From NCBI GenBank assembly GCA_012184525.1, contig WOFQ01000017.1, forward strand, positions 62,001 through 126,000: a stretch of DNA of 64,000 nucleotides. The letters are read 5' to 3'. Of the stretch, positions 21,969-34,092 are shown one piece after another. The position numbers and the translations under genes are program-made. Position 1 is the stretch's first letter, and every line of letters starts with the position of its first letter. The notes beneath the pieces are model-generated. The model did no database searches. It saw only the letters and a program-made list of their open reading frames with translations, and was not told the DNA's origin. The DNA comes from Xenoacremonium recifei. Taxonomy: Eukaryota > Ascomycota > Sordariomycetes > Hypocreales > Nectriaceae.

Positions 21969-24900
21969 TTACATCAGAACCTAGTAAATATACATTAGCA
22001 AAACGTCCCCAAACTGTCGCGAGGTCGTTACTTACACAATCGCTATCCTGCTTGCCCTGGGGAATGCCCATGTCCTCAAACGTCGCAGGCCCCTTGCCCG
22101 TCTTGGGCGGAGGCGCCGTGGCCGCACTCACCATGCTCGGAGCAGGGCTGGGCTTAGTCTCGGGCCGTTGGAGCTGAGCAGGCGGCGCACTACCCACACG
22201 GCCAGGTCCTCCGGGTCCGGCAGCAAGCGGAGGCCTGGCTTGAGCACTCGGAGGTCGGGGGTTCGGAGGAAGCGAAACCGGTGCCGGGGACGGCTGCTGC
22301 TGTTGAGGAGGAGGAGGACCGCTCTGGGGGAGCGAACTCATCCTCTCGGGGCGGCCAGTCGCGCCGGGAACACGCGAGAAACGCTCGTAGTTCTGTGACG
22401 GAGCTTCTCCTCGTCCTCCGGATCCAGGCCGAGACGATGTTCGAGGGCCATATCCAGGGGATCCCACACGAGGTTGTTGGTTGCCATAAGTTCCAGCAGG
22501 AGGGAACTGGCCAGGAGGAGGCGGCTTCTGAAGTCGGCCGCTGGGAGGACCCTGTCCGGGCCCCTGTCCGGGTCCGGGATACGGCGCACCCGATGGCGGG
22601 CGGCCGCGGTCGTCCTCAGGATACGGACTGGGTCCTGTCCGTATGGGAGGGCTGGCCGGACCAGGGGGGACTTTGCGATAACCACTGGGTCCTCCCTGGG
22701 GATCCCATCCAGCTGACGCAACTCTACCACGAGGATCGGGACGGGGCCCAGGCCCAGGCCCAGCGCCCGGTTGAAGATTGCCCATAGACTGTGAGGACGG
22801 CATTGGTCGTGGACCTGCAGCCTGAGGCTTGATGCCAAAGGCACTCAATGGACGATCTGCCTGCGGGCCAGGACGCAAGGCAAGGTTGGTAGGACCAAGA
22901 CCGGGACCTCCACGCCCACGTCCCATTTGCATATCATCTTCAGGGTAAGGAGCCGTAGACTTGGGACGGACATTCAGGGGTTGTGGTCGGTCATCCTCGG
23001 GATAAGGGGCGGCAGAATGTGGCCGCATGGGCTGCTGGTTGGCATCAAGTCGAACGTTGAAAGCCGGGGGCCGGTCACCCGCAGGAATCACGAAGGAAGC
23101 TCGCGAAGGGTCCGGGAAGTTGACGTGCTCAGAGACGATGGTCGGCTGCAGGCCAGGTGAAGGGTTGGGAGTGAGTCGGGGCGATGCCGTGCCGGAATCG
23201 GTCGAAATTGGCGGGGGTGGTGCTTCATTGGCGAGAGAGTCAGGTTGGTTGCTCTCGCTCAGTGTTGGCATGTGCTGGGGTGTCTTGAAACGGTCAGGTC
23301 GCTTGCCTCGCATCGATCCGTGTTGCGACTTGATCCTAGTCAACGTAGTCGTTTCGTGATCGGCTTTGGACAAGGCCTTGTCCTCGTAAAGAGACTCGAG
23401 CCGGCCCTTGGCATCCAAGTTGCCATGTTCCGCAGCAAGTTGGTACCATCTCTTGGCTTCATTTACGTTCTTCTCAACATGGATTCCAATCTCGTTGTAA
23501 TATCCAAGGGCAAACTCTCCGGTCGCAAGCTTTGCGTCAGCCGCCTCCTGAGCATACTTGTACGCCAACTGTTCGTTCTTCTTGAACACGCCCTCATAAC
23601 CAAACAAGAACCATCGGCTCACACCCAGCGCCGCCTCAGGCAGACCTTGCTTGGCGGCCAACCCGTAGTAGTGGAGGGAGTATGACGGATTGAAGTCGCA
23701 GCCGAACTGGCACAGCTCGTACGTCTGGCCCATCTTGAGCTGTGCCTTGGCGAAACCGAGGTATGCAGCCTTCTCGATGTACATCTTTGCAGTATTGATG
23801 TTGTTCGGCAGCAGGCCTTCTGGAACGCTGATGTCGGGGAGGTCACGGCCTATGAGCATGCCATACACATAGGCGCCTTGGGGGGCGTCCTCATCGGCGC
23901 TGTTGGCGGCAGACTGTATGCGGTCAAGTCCGGTCGAAAAGTCCTTCGATTCGCCGTGCTGGCCAAGCAGACTCATCATGCCCATCCGATACAGCGACGC
24001 CGAGTCCTTGAGGCTCAGGCCACGGTAGTAGTGCTCCTTCGCCTTGGACATGTCGTTAGACTGCTCGTAAAGCATACCCATTCGATATTCAGACCGGGCG
24101 TTGCCCAGCTCGGCCGCTCGCTTGTACCCCACGTAAGCCTCCCGTTTGTCGACGCGGTTGCCGAATTTTCCAAATTCAAGCCATTTTGATCGCATGTACA
24201 GGGCCTCGGGGTGTTCCTGTTGGGCGAGGTAGGTGATAATGTTGATGGCGTCGACGCGCAGCTCGTGCTCTATGCGCGGGGTAGCCGGCCGCGCCCTACT
24301 ATCGCCGCACTCTCTGATGAGAGCGTCCTGAGCAATCTCAGCCCAGGTGAGCACGTCGCGGGCCCAGGTGATCTGCATGGAGACATTTTGCGAGTGGAGG
24401 ACATGCTTTCGGGCGTTCCACAGGATCTCCTCCTTCTCTTCGTCCGTCGGTGGGATATTATCGCCCTTGACCTTGGGGAAAGGTGAGAAGGAGGGCGCGT
24501 CCCAGTTCATCGTCTCCTGGCGGTCCGCGCCGGTGTCGTGGGACTGGTATGCTCTAATATCGTCATCCGAGACCTTGGGGGGCTGCGGCGGGGGAGCGTT
24601 GAGGTCGGGCTTGCTGGGGTTCGGGTTCGGGTTGATGTAGGTCGACAGCGAGGGTTCGCGAGTGTGTCGGGGGCCGGGCTCGTTGTCGGTTCGCGGCTCG
24701 ACAGAGGTGGCCTCTAACTCCATGCGCTGGAGGTCTTCCTGCATGTTTTGAGGGACCTGAGGGGTTACCCTAGATACAGCGACAAAGAATCGTCAGCGCG
24801 CCCCACCTTCGACCGTTATGGCCGGATCGGACCAGACAAGAGGGAGCAGAGGGTAAACAAGGGGATGATTGGGGACGAGAGCTCGGCTGAGGACCAAGCT

Positions 24901-25059
24901 CTGGGATCCGCGTATTTGAAGGGCAACGCAAGCTGCTGGCAAAGGGGACGGGACGGGGGCTGAGACTGACCTCTGGGGGGACGGTGCCACGACCTCGGGC
25001 ATATAATAGTCGTCAAACCCTCCAGGGACGAAGGTTGCTCCTAGCTGTGGGGGAGCCAT
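21969..25059 (-). CDS. SKT5: Sel1-repeat chitin synthase regulator (Skt5/Chs4 type)
   Basis: Exons 25059-24971, 24769-22036 and 21980-21969 give 944 residues. After an N-terminal disordered part, Sel1-like repeats run from about residue 215 to 490, with EALYMRSKWLEFGKFG, AAELGNARSEYRMGMLYE, KAAYLGFAKAQLKMGQ and WYQLAAEHGNLDA. A long Pro/Gly/Gln-rich region follows. Splicing a 55-bp intron (GTAAGT donor at 22035, GCTAAT branch, CTAG acceptor) joins DSDC to a 12-nt exon coding V-L-M-stop, giving a CVLM CaaX box. Yeast Skt5/Chs4, which activates and localises chitin synthase III, also ends in a prenylated CaaX box, so the ending supports both the splice and the assignment. Without splicing the protein would end 29 codons later without CaaX. 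Orthology among fungal Sel1 paralogues is the main doubt. Confidence 0.88.
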
Positions 25060-28000
25060 GTCGCCGGGAGTATCTGCACACGAGGTTGCGAGATGTCAGC
25101 AAAGGGGATGGTGAAATGGGGCCCTGTTTTTGTTTGTTCGGAGATGAGGTGCTGACGGCCTGTGTGGTCGCCGGTGTCGTTTCTGGTGCAGAAGCGGCGG
25201 TGCAACCCCTCCTTTGCCCTGCTGTTTGGTGAGCAGTATGAAGCGGCCCTGCTTATGGGCTCGTTCAGGTCGTCCTTGCGTGCTTGCTTGCTTGCCTGCC
25301 CGTTTGTTCACTTGGTCGCTTGATTGGTCGCAGACGAGGCGGCAGCGGCGATGGCGGCGTCGCCGGCAGTCTTAGATCGGAGAGGCCAGAGGTGGAGAGA
25401 CAGAAAGAGAGACAATGACAGCGAGCCCGCGCTGAGAACGTCCAAACGAAATGAGGGGATCCAGATGTTTGGCGGGCTGTGAAGATGGAATGGAGTCGGG
25501 GTACGTCGTCCTTCAGGGGAACCCCGCGGCGCCAGGGGGACTCAACGGTGTAAATAGCTGTAGCTTTGCCGCTAGAACCGTTCTATAGGGGCGGTGCTTT
25601 GACTTCTGTTGGAGGCGGGAGGCCCGTTGCGTTGCGTGCAAGCTTGAGAGACCGAGATCAGAGTGCGAAGGAGCAAGCAACAAATGCAGGCCCCGGCGCG
25701 TGGCAATATGTAATAATGAGAGCATGAGCCTCTGGTGGTGTCTCAACGGCTCGCTGGGCGTGTAGTCATGCGTGGGTTGCTGCAGGAAGCAAACTTATGA
25801 GCTCGCTCGCCGCTGGTTGGGCCACTGTAACAAGCCAGTGTCCTAGGCTGAGGTTGGATCGTTCGGATCCCCCAAAATCCCATGGCACGGGCGCCTTTAT
25901 TAGGCCTCGTCGTCTTGCAGGTCTGTTTTAGGGAGCTCTCCCTAGCTGACACGCAACCTGACCGGGGGCTTTGCTGGTCAATGTTCAGGCTGTGCAATGC
26001 AAATCCGAACATGGACCACCGGAGCATGCTAGACCAAGGATTTGTCACTGGACTCATGCCGAACTCCGTTCTTTTCTTCAATATTCTCCCGTGTGGTGCC
26101 GACCGAGCGTATCTCGTTGCTGTTAAAGCTTCGGGGGACTTTTTGTGGTTGACCAGTGAGGTTATGCGTCTCTTGATGTGTGCCGGGTTCCGACTCCTTG
26201 GATCAGGGGTCCCCCCGTCCAGCGACTGATCAAGTCTGGCCCCCTCCATCTGCATCTGGCACTTCCGTCTCTCCATGTGACTGACTGGCGTCTCGATGCG
26301 AATTGCTGTGGCTGCCGATGATTTGAAGAGGATGCTGACATTATCTAGCGTCGATCGCACAAGCGGGCAAACAAGCGAGCAAGCTGTCGTCTTAACCTTA
26401 CTTCGCCTCGCAGCATACATATCTCAGTAAGTGGAGGGGTCGCACCGCCGGTAGCTGCATATCGTGCACGGGACAGGATAGGTTCAAACGGAGAGAGGGC
26501 TGCTTACACGGCTTCTTGTCAGCGGCTGAGCCTTTGGTAGCGCTCTTTGTGAGCTCCGCATATTTCTGAAAGCTCGCCATGGCCACAGTGGACAGCGCTG
26601 ATGCTGCAGGTGAGGCTACAGCTGGTGCTGATGCTGATGTCGGAGGTCTCGATTCCCGATGACAGGTTGACCTGGCTGGACGGGAAGGGCGGGGCCGTTG
26701 CTCGTGGGGAATGACGGGATTCCTCGCAGTGCGGGTTCAGGAACGATGAACTCGTAATCCGGACTTGATAGCAGATGGCTCGTATTATCGATCCGGGATG
26801 CCGCCGATATTGTCGAGGGTTCGATTTGGTGGAGGAGAAGCCCCTTGGAGCTGGGGGGAGGTTGGACAGCTAGGAAGGTGTCGTTGTGGTCGAGAAGGAA
26901 GGCGCGGAACTTTGCCCCAAGGCAGAGAGACCTAGGGATTCCTGAGGCCACAAACCTCGTGGATTTTTGGTCAACCTTAACTTTATGCCAAAGCAGGGCT
27001 TTCTGCGCCTTTTCTATCTGTCCTCCAGCTCAGCTCACAACCCAGAGCTGAGGTCTGTCTTAATGAGCCTCTCTCATGTGGCCCCGCGAAGCTACCTAGC
27101 ACCGCATGTAAGTGAGGCCCTAGCCAGAAGCGCCCCGTCGTGTGTCTTGTTAATTAAGCGTAGCATGCATGGGCTCCATTCCAGCAGCCAGGCCATGCCC
27201 TGGCATCCCGGCGAGATAGCGCCCAGCGTAGGCTCCCGGGCTGCTCAGCCACAGCCCCAGTGCTATTTTTGTGTGCTGGCCGCAGAATCATCTGCTCCCC
27301 ACGAGCGAGGCGCTGGTGATGTGCTAGAAGGTCTCAGTGCGGCTTCTCTTGCTTCCGCTCTGACTGTATGTAATCTTCGCTCTGTGTGGCTGTTCAGAAC
27401 CTGGCTTCTTCTAAGATTCCTAGGAACGAAGAGAGTTTCCAACGGTTTATCGTGCCTGGCACCTGATCGACATCTCCACCACCCCCCGAAGTCCCAAAGG
27501 TGTTGGCACTTCGATCACAGAGACGCAGTGCACTATCTGCATCCTTCTGCTGCGGCAATATTCCAAAGGGGACAGCTTGAACCCTCTCGACTTGGATTTC
27601 AAAAGGTCGCGTGGGTTGATTACTTGCTCCATCAAGTTCACCGCCAAGGCTCACGAGGCTGCAATGTTCGCCCACCTCTAGCTGATCTGCTTGCCAATTC
27701 AGCCCTGCCTAGCCCAAAACTACGGTGCCGCCTTAGCTTAGAACGAGCCGAATGGCATAGCTCGACCAGCTCGGCGCCACAGAAGCGTGTGCTGGCAGAG
27801 ATGGTCTCATCAACGTTACTGCATGTGAGGGTCTATGTTCCGCTCTAATCTCGCCAAAAGCACAGCAATGTTCAGCCGCAGTGGATTGCCCTCCGAATCG
27901 TTTGTCTAGGGCAGTAGAATCTGCAATGAGATTGTTCCAGGACAGTGTTGAGCCCTTGGAGTCATGGGCCAATGAGGGGAAGCTCCCAAGGCAAGCTTCA

Positions 28001-28279
28001 TGAGTGACGTGGTGGTGGGCTTGAATGATGACATAATCATCGGCGACGGAAAAGACTACCCTCCGACGACCTCATACTTGCTGGCCTCGCGTTCGCATGC
28101 AGCCTGGGAAAGCTCCATGCTATAGTAGCCTTGATCATCAACCTCGACATATCCGTGCCATTCTCGATTGTGAAGTCCCTGAAACGAGGCCATTTCTAGT
28201 CATTTGAGTTCCTCACCCCCGCGCAACTTCACACGCAACACTTTTTTTGAGCCGGCACCCTCCCCGACCGCCCTCCATC
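25060..28279. other. Long intergenic region (3.2 kb)
   Basis: It contains a TGCTTGCTTGCTTG short repeat near 25,280, probably in the leader or promoter of the chitin synthase regulator. A possible small coding exon lies on the minus strand at 26580 downwards (start MASFQKYAELTKSATKGSA). The 293-codon plus frame at 26967-27848 and the 225-codon minus frame at 26420-25743 look composition-driven. The region upstream of 28279 is the rpn12 promoter. Confidence 0.4.
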
Positions 28280-29166
28280 ATGGCCGACCGCAATGTCTCC
28301 CAGATCATCGCGCAGCTCAAGCACTCCCCCTCGATGAGCTACGAGGACGCCAACCGCCTCCTCTCCAAGGCCAAGCTGGCCCTCCTCAAGCTCAACGCCC
28401 TCACGCCCTCGGCCTCGACCCCCGCCAATCTCCTCCCCCTCGCCCGCGAGACCTACGAGCAAGGCGCCCTCTTCGCCATCCGCGCCCGCAACGCCGAAGC
28501 CTTCAACCGCTACGTCCAGCAGCTGCAGCCCTTCTATGAGCTCCCTGGCGCTGTGTTGGCTCCAAACCTGCCTGAGCGGAATAAGATCACTGGTCTTAGC
28601 CTACTACTGCTGTTGACCGAGGGCCGATACGCCGACTTCCACTCCGAGCTGGAGACGTTGACGAATCGCGAGGGCGGTGGCGCCGATGTCGAGCTGGACC
28701 GATACTTGGGGTATCCTATTCGCCTGGAGCGGTGGTTGACGGAGGGGAGCTACGACCGAATGTGGAAAGCCATGAAGAGCAGCGAAGTGCCATGTGACGA
28801 GTACGGTGTCTTCTCAGAAGTATGTTTCTCTTCCGTCCCCCCTTCCCCTCCCTCTTCTAGATTCTCTTGCTTACCAACATCCACCTCTAGATCCTAAAGA
28901 ACCGAGTGCGCAACGAGATCGCCCTCAGCAGCGAGCGTGCATACCCCAGCCTACCCATCAGCTCTACCAAGTCGCTGCTCTTCCTTGAGTCCGAGGGCGA
29001 CGTCGTCTCCTTCGCCGTCCACCGTGGCTGGATCGTCCGCGACGGCCACATCTTCTTCCCTGATACTACCAATGCTGATGAGGACGGTATTCAGAACAAG
29101 GACATGAGCCAGATGGTGATAGAGAACACGCTAGGGTATGCTCGGGAACTTGACACGATCGTATAG
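28280..29166 (+). CDS. rpn12: 26S proteasome regulatory subunit Rpn12
   Basis: Exons 28280-28819 and 28891-29166 (71-bp intron, GTATGT donor, CTCTAG acceptor) give 271 residues, close to the yeast protein (274). The N-terminal helical part contains SYEDANRLLSKAKLALLKL. The central part has YLGYPIRLERWLTEGSYDRMW, and exon 2 has the winged-helix-like end with LKNRVRNEIA and VHRGWIVRDGHIFF. This is the CSN8/PSMD8/EIF3K (PCI-related) family. Rpn12 is a non-ATPase lid subunit of the 19S regulator whose incorporation completes lid assembly. The first exon is GC-rich with C-ending codons, as expected for a well-expressed gene. It converges on alpha-COP with 295 bp between stops. The identification is secure. 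Confidence 0.96.
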
Positions 29167-29461
29167 TGTCCCAGGCATTGCGGGGGTACGTCACGGGACA
29201 AGGAGGGACACATGGATGTGTCTGTACGATAATAATACACATAGATTCATGGGCCAAACAAACAACCAAACATAAGTTCTAACCACGTCCTTATTTTGTG
29301 CATCCTGCAAATGATAGATACCTAAGGCTTTAAAACATGACTCCAACCATCATTCTACCGACCTCATCCAAGCCCTGCCATTTTTTAACTAGAGCCATCC
29401 CTCACCTGGTCGCATATTGAAACTCCAATTTGCACTCCATTCATTAATGACGCCTGCCTCC

Positions 29462-32400
29462 TCAGGCGAAGAGTTTCAACCCGCTGCCATGCTTGCCAAT
29501 CTCGCAAACCTCACACACCCGACAAACAGTGCCCTTGTACTTGGGGTGATACTTGGATCCGTCAAAGGCGCACTCCTCATAGGCAGCACCGCTATAGATG
29601 GGGGTGTGGCTGGCGGCACAGACCTCGAATTCGGCGAACTGGTCGAACTCAATCTCTATGGCGTCATGAGGGTTACGCTCACACTGCGCCTTGGTCTTCT
29701 TGGCCTATGTATGTTGTTAGGGGGTCGATTCTCTCAGATTTATAGGAGTCAAAACTTACATTCTCAACAATCTTCGTGGCTCCACCGTTTGCAATAATGC
29801 GGTTAGCGAAGCTGAGGGCCGAGTTGTAGTTCTTATTCCGCATGGCGAGCTGCATAGCACTCAGGAGAGCAAGCTGTCGGTGCGGCACCTCGATCTTAGG
29901 AATAGTAAAATAGGCTGACAGCTCAAGGCTTCGCTGCATTTTCTTGGGGTCCTTGGCGACGACGTCGGGGGCACCCAGTTTCCGCCTGCTCAGCTCAATT
30001 TCCATGGCCACAGCGTACTCGCTGGCGGAGGCAATGAGCTTCTTTGCCTCAGCAACCTCACCCTCGCTTGACACAGCGTTGACGAGGATGGTGTGGAGGA
30101 TGGATTTGAAGAGCTTCAGACCATCATCTAGCTTATTCGCCTTCATAGAGTCGTAACCCTTCTGGAGATCGTTTGCCGCCAGATGCTCCAGGTCTCGCGG
30201 GATAATGGGCAGGACCTTCCTGGGGTCCGTCTCGTCCAAAGTGCGGCGCACATAGTTGATGAGTGGTGGCAGGCCCTCGGAGGCAGGGAGATATGTCTTT
30301 GATGCTTGGTAGACTTCCAAGAATCGCGACTTAAGGGGCTCAAAGTTGACGGCTCCGACCTGGCGGTTAAGGAGAAGCATAGCTGTCTCGAAAGAGCCAC
30401 CAGCAACATGGTCGACAGCCAAGGGCGAGTTACGCGCCCAAAGTTCGGCTTCGCTGCTGCCAGCACCGCCGGCATCAGCACTCTCGACATTGACGAAGTC
30501 GCTATCACCTTCGGGGACCTCGTCATCGCCCATATCCCACCCAGCAGCATCTTCATCATCTTCGTCAATAAGACCGCCCGTTCGCTGCGCTGATTCGTCC
30601 TCCTCGCCACCCTCAAGACCATTAGCAGCAACAGGTTCGTCCTCCAGGGACAACCCTTCAACCTGGCCAAGCAGTGCCTTCTCGAAGAAGGACTGCGAGG
30701 TAGCCTTCGTGGGCCAAGCAGCCTTGAACGTGGGCACAACACAGGTTGGGGTCTTCAGGGGTTGTCCAACGGCAGGCATGGAGAGCTCCTCTTCGGTCAA
30801 GCCAGTGGCCTCCAGGATAGCCTGGCATTCCTCTTCAAGACCATGGGACTTCGCGGTCATGTAAGCGAGGGGGTCTGCATCTTCGTTAGTCTCTTGATGC
30901 CGTTTAGAGTCTTAAAAGAACTTACAAAGATCGATTTCCTTGAACATCTGGATTCGGTCCTCGACCTCTCCAAGATAGAGTGCGTTCTGGAATCTCGAGG
31001 TGAAATCTCCACGATGCTCAGCAATCTTGGCCATCCGAGCGAGCTTTGAATGATCTCCTGTGGTAAGGTACAAGAACGAGAGCTTGTCAAACTGCTTCAG
31101 CTTCTGGTAGCACATCTCGACAATCTGGTGGTTGCCATGTGCGAGAGCCTCGGCGCTCAACCGGTTCCAGAAGTTGGGCTTATCCAGCTGCTTAGCCATC
31201 TCAACAGCAACGTCTAGGTTGCCGCACTCAATAGCAAGATCAAACCGAGTAGTCGGGTCCTGGACGAACTGCAAGGCAATTTCTGGGTATCCCTTCTTCT
31301 GGAGATAGGAGATGATGGACTGTCCCACGAGACTTGAGGTGCGAATAATGTGAAGCATCTCCTCGTAGTTTCTCTTAACCAAAGCCATCTTGAACCGGTA
31401 TTCAGTGGGGTCAACCTGGAGGATCCGAGGCTTTGCAGACCTATCGAGGCAGTAGACGTTGCGGCCCTTGACGCGAACCAGGTAAACGGTCTGGTCCAGG
31501 GTTCGCACGATCCCGTTGTCGCCATTGAGGAGGGTGTACTTGACGTGGTTCAGAGTAGAGTAAAGAAGGACACCAGCATCGTCCCAAGTGGCACTCTTGA
31601 TACGAATCGTCTCATGAAGAGTGCTCACTTGCTCCAGAGTCTTGGTGACGATGGTCACATTGTGCTTGCTAAGGAGAGCGGCATAGAGTCCATCATTCGA
31701 CCAGACAACGTACTTAACACCGTTGACGGAGAGCTCAGCGACGCTCTTCTTCTGCTGGATATCGTACAGATGAACAGCAGTAGGTGTGATAATGAGAAGG
31801 TTACCAGTACCTCCGAAGTAGATATCGGTCGTGCCAACTGGCGGCTTAAAAGATCGAGTGATGTTATTCGAGAGATCCTTGATGTCGATGGTCTGGTTGG
31901 TGGTGTTCAGGACAGCAAATCGGTTTCGCGCGACGAAGATGGCCGAGTTTCCAGAACCCCGCTTCGATTCGGTGGGCTCGATAGCACCAGAACCATCCTT
32001 GGGAAGGTTGAGGAGCTCGTAAGAACCACCATCTGCGGGGGAGGTAACGAGCACTGATCGCTCAGCCGGGTTGTAGGAGAGGGTTCGGGGGGCAACCCAA
32101 GCGCTGCCGAGTTTCTTGAGGGAGAGCAGGGTAGGGCTCTCAACGTTCCTCTGGAAGTCGTAGGACTTGACATGCTTCTCCTTAGTGATGTAGAAGAGCA
32201 TGTTCTGATGGACAGCAGAGGCAGGGCGTTCTCGCTCCAGCTTAAAGACCATCACACCATTGTCGTGACCAGCCGCAAAAAGATTAATCTCAGGATGCGC
32301 AGCGATGACCCAGAAGCGATCGTTCTCCCTCTTAAACGACTGGACAGCCGTTCGCTTGTTCAGGTCCCACACGCGAATCGTCTTGTCCTCGCCAGCTGAC

Positions 32401-33389
32401 AGAATCAAGTCCTGGTGAGGATGGAACAAACAGCCAGAGGCATTCTGGAAGTGTCCTCTGCAGGTATCAACCTCCCAAGCCTTGGTCTCGCTCATGCGCC
32501 AGAGCTTCACCAGTCGATCGTCGCCAGCCGAAACAATCAAGGGCATGGTCGGGTGGAAAGCAACCCAGTTGACACCTCGGTCGTGTCCCTCCAACACAAA
32601 CTTGACAACAGCATCGGTGTTTCCGAACATATCGGTCTGGTTCTGGTTGGCGCGGGCCATCTGATCTTCGAAGGACATCGACGTTGGGGCGGAGTGCTTC
32701 TTTCGGAGACCCGAGATATCCCAAACTCGGACAGACTGGTCAAGCGAGGCGGAAACGACGAGATCTTCCTTGGGGTGAAACTGAGCGCACATAGCATAGT
32801 GGTTGTGGCCAGTCATGGTGCAGACTATGGGATGTTAGCTCATCGCTTCGCGTTGCCAACGACGGGACAAAGTCGCATACTCAAGGATCGGTTCTGCCAG
32901 TTCCATATCCGAATTGTCTGGTCATCAGACGATGACAGGATCCAAGGAAGTTCATGGTGGAAGAAGACGGTTCGAACGTAGTCGAGATGGCCATTGAGGG
33001 TAAACAGGCATCGTCGGGTCTGGTAAGACCACACCTTGATCTTGTAGTCGTCACCACCAGAAACGAAGAGGGGCTGGGTCTTGTGAAAGTCGACGCCCCG
33101 GACAGGTCCATCGTGTTCCTCGAATCGATCGATCAGGGTTCCCATTCGGTAGTCCCAGAGCTGGATGGTGGACGAGTGAAGCGACACGAGAATCCATGGT
33201 CTGAGGGATGTCAGCTTGACGCCATTTCGAAGGACACGAGGGGCAGCGAATCTTACCTCTTGGGATGGAAAGCAATGCCTTTGGCTCGAGACGATTTCGA
33301 CTCAAACTAGCAATTCGTCAGCGGGAGGTTGCCGGAGTCGTCATCGTCGCCCTTCATACCTTGGTCAACATTCCCGGGGAGGACTGCAT
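29462..33389 (-). CDS. cop1: Coatomer subunit alpha (alpha-COP)
   Basis: Six exons, 33389-33360, 33306-33257, 33200-32881, 32824-30926, 30874-29760 and 29704-29462, give 1,218 residues, the usual family length. Introns are 51-56 bp. The first two exons are 30 and 50 nt. They restore MLTKFESKSSRAKGIAFHPK, the strongly conserved N-terminus. WD40 repeats fill the first 300 residues (VRGVDFHKTQPLFVSGGDD, HYAMCAQFHPKEDLVVSASL). A second beta-propeller and an alpha-solenoid follow. The C-terminal domain ends AKKTKAQCERNPHDAIEIEF and then Cys-containing VCRVCEVCEIG. Alpha-COP is part of the COPI outer coat that reads di-lysine signals and carries Golgi-to-ER cargo. It is divergent from UGGT across 703 bp. 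The identification is secure; splice sites are supported by motif continuity. Confidence 0.97.
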
Positions 33390-34092
33390 TTTGGCGGGGA
33401 GGTGAAGCCGCAGCTTCGAGCATTAAGGGGAGACGACACAGGCCCAAGCTCGGGAGAAGCAACAGGGAGAGTGCGTTTGCTGTGCTGTAATCGCGATGCT
33501 TGAGGCAAGCTGGCCAGCAGAACGCAACGGGAAGGGAAAGGAGTGGAGGGTGGAGTTGAGGTAGGAGGTCCAGGCAAGGTAGGAGGGTCGCTTTGCTGGC
33601 CGAACTCCTGGGCTAGCAATTGAGCATCGTGTCCATCTCCAAAGTGTGGGCATCTCCCCTGGCGCAATCGGCACGCAATATGGTTTTGCCGAGAAGCTCA
33701 CCGCTTGGTGGAGGCGCACAGCCACGAAAGCCCCTCAGGCGTTACCGCCTGGCGCCGAATTTCGTGGCTTGCCAGCTTGGACCCTCAGGACGTCATGGTG
33801 CTAGTCCAGATTGGGGCAGCTTCCCTCGAAGTCGAAGGTGTTCACAAGCCGCCGATATCAAGTACACCTTGGCTTACAACATATCTTGCTCCGTCGACAA
33901 GAGAACAATTGGCTGTTGCGCAGGGGCATTGAGAGATGGCCTGAAGTTCCGGAGCTAATCTGCTCTTCTTTTCTCTAATTTGATTTCTTTTTTTAGCCCT
34001 GTCTCTACCCAAACTTCGACGAGTCCCCCCCGCCGCGAGACAAAACCGCATCCCTCCTTGCTCCAAGAGAGTATCTGGCGAATCTTGCAAAG
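33390..34092. other. Divergent promoter region alpha-COP / UGGT
   Basis: This 703-bp region separates the two start codons. It contains GGACGTCATGG near 33790, seven of eight bases of a CRE/ATF palindrome. No open frame is convincing. A shared bidirectional promoter for two secretory-pathway genes is possible. Confidence 0.45.

Noticed and set aside
25743..26420. Minus-strand 225-codon frame
   Set aside because: Starts in an alternative codon context, basic and low-information; no family resemblance.
26967..27848. Plus-strand 293-codon frame
   Set aside because: Composition is that of random open frame (Ser, Leu, His, Arg-rich); no domain, no splice or promoter context.
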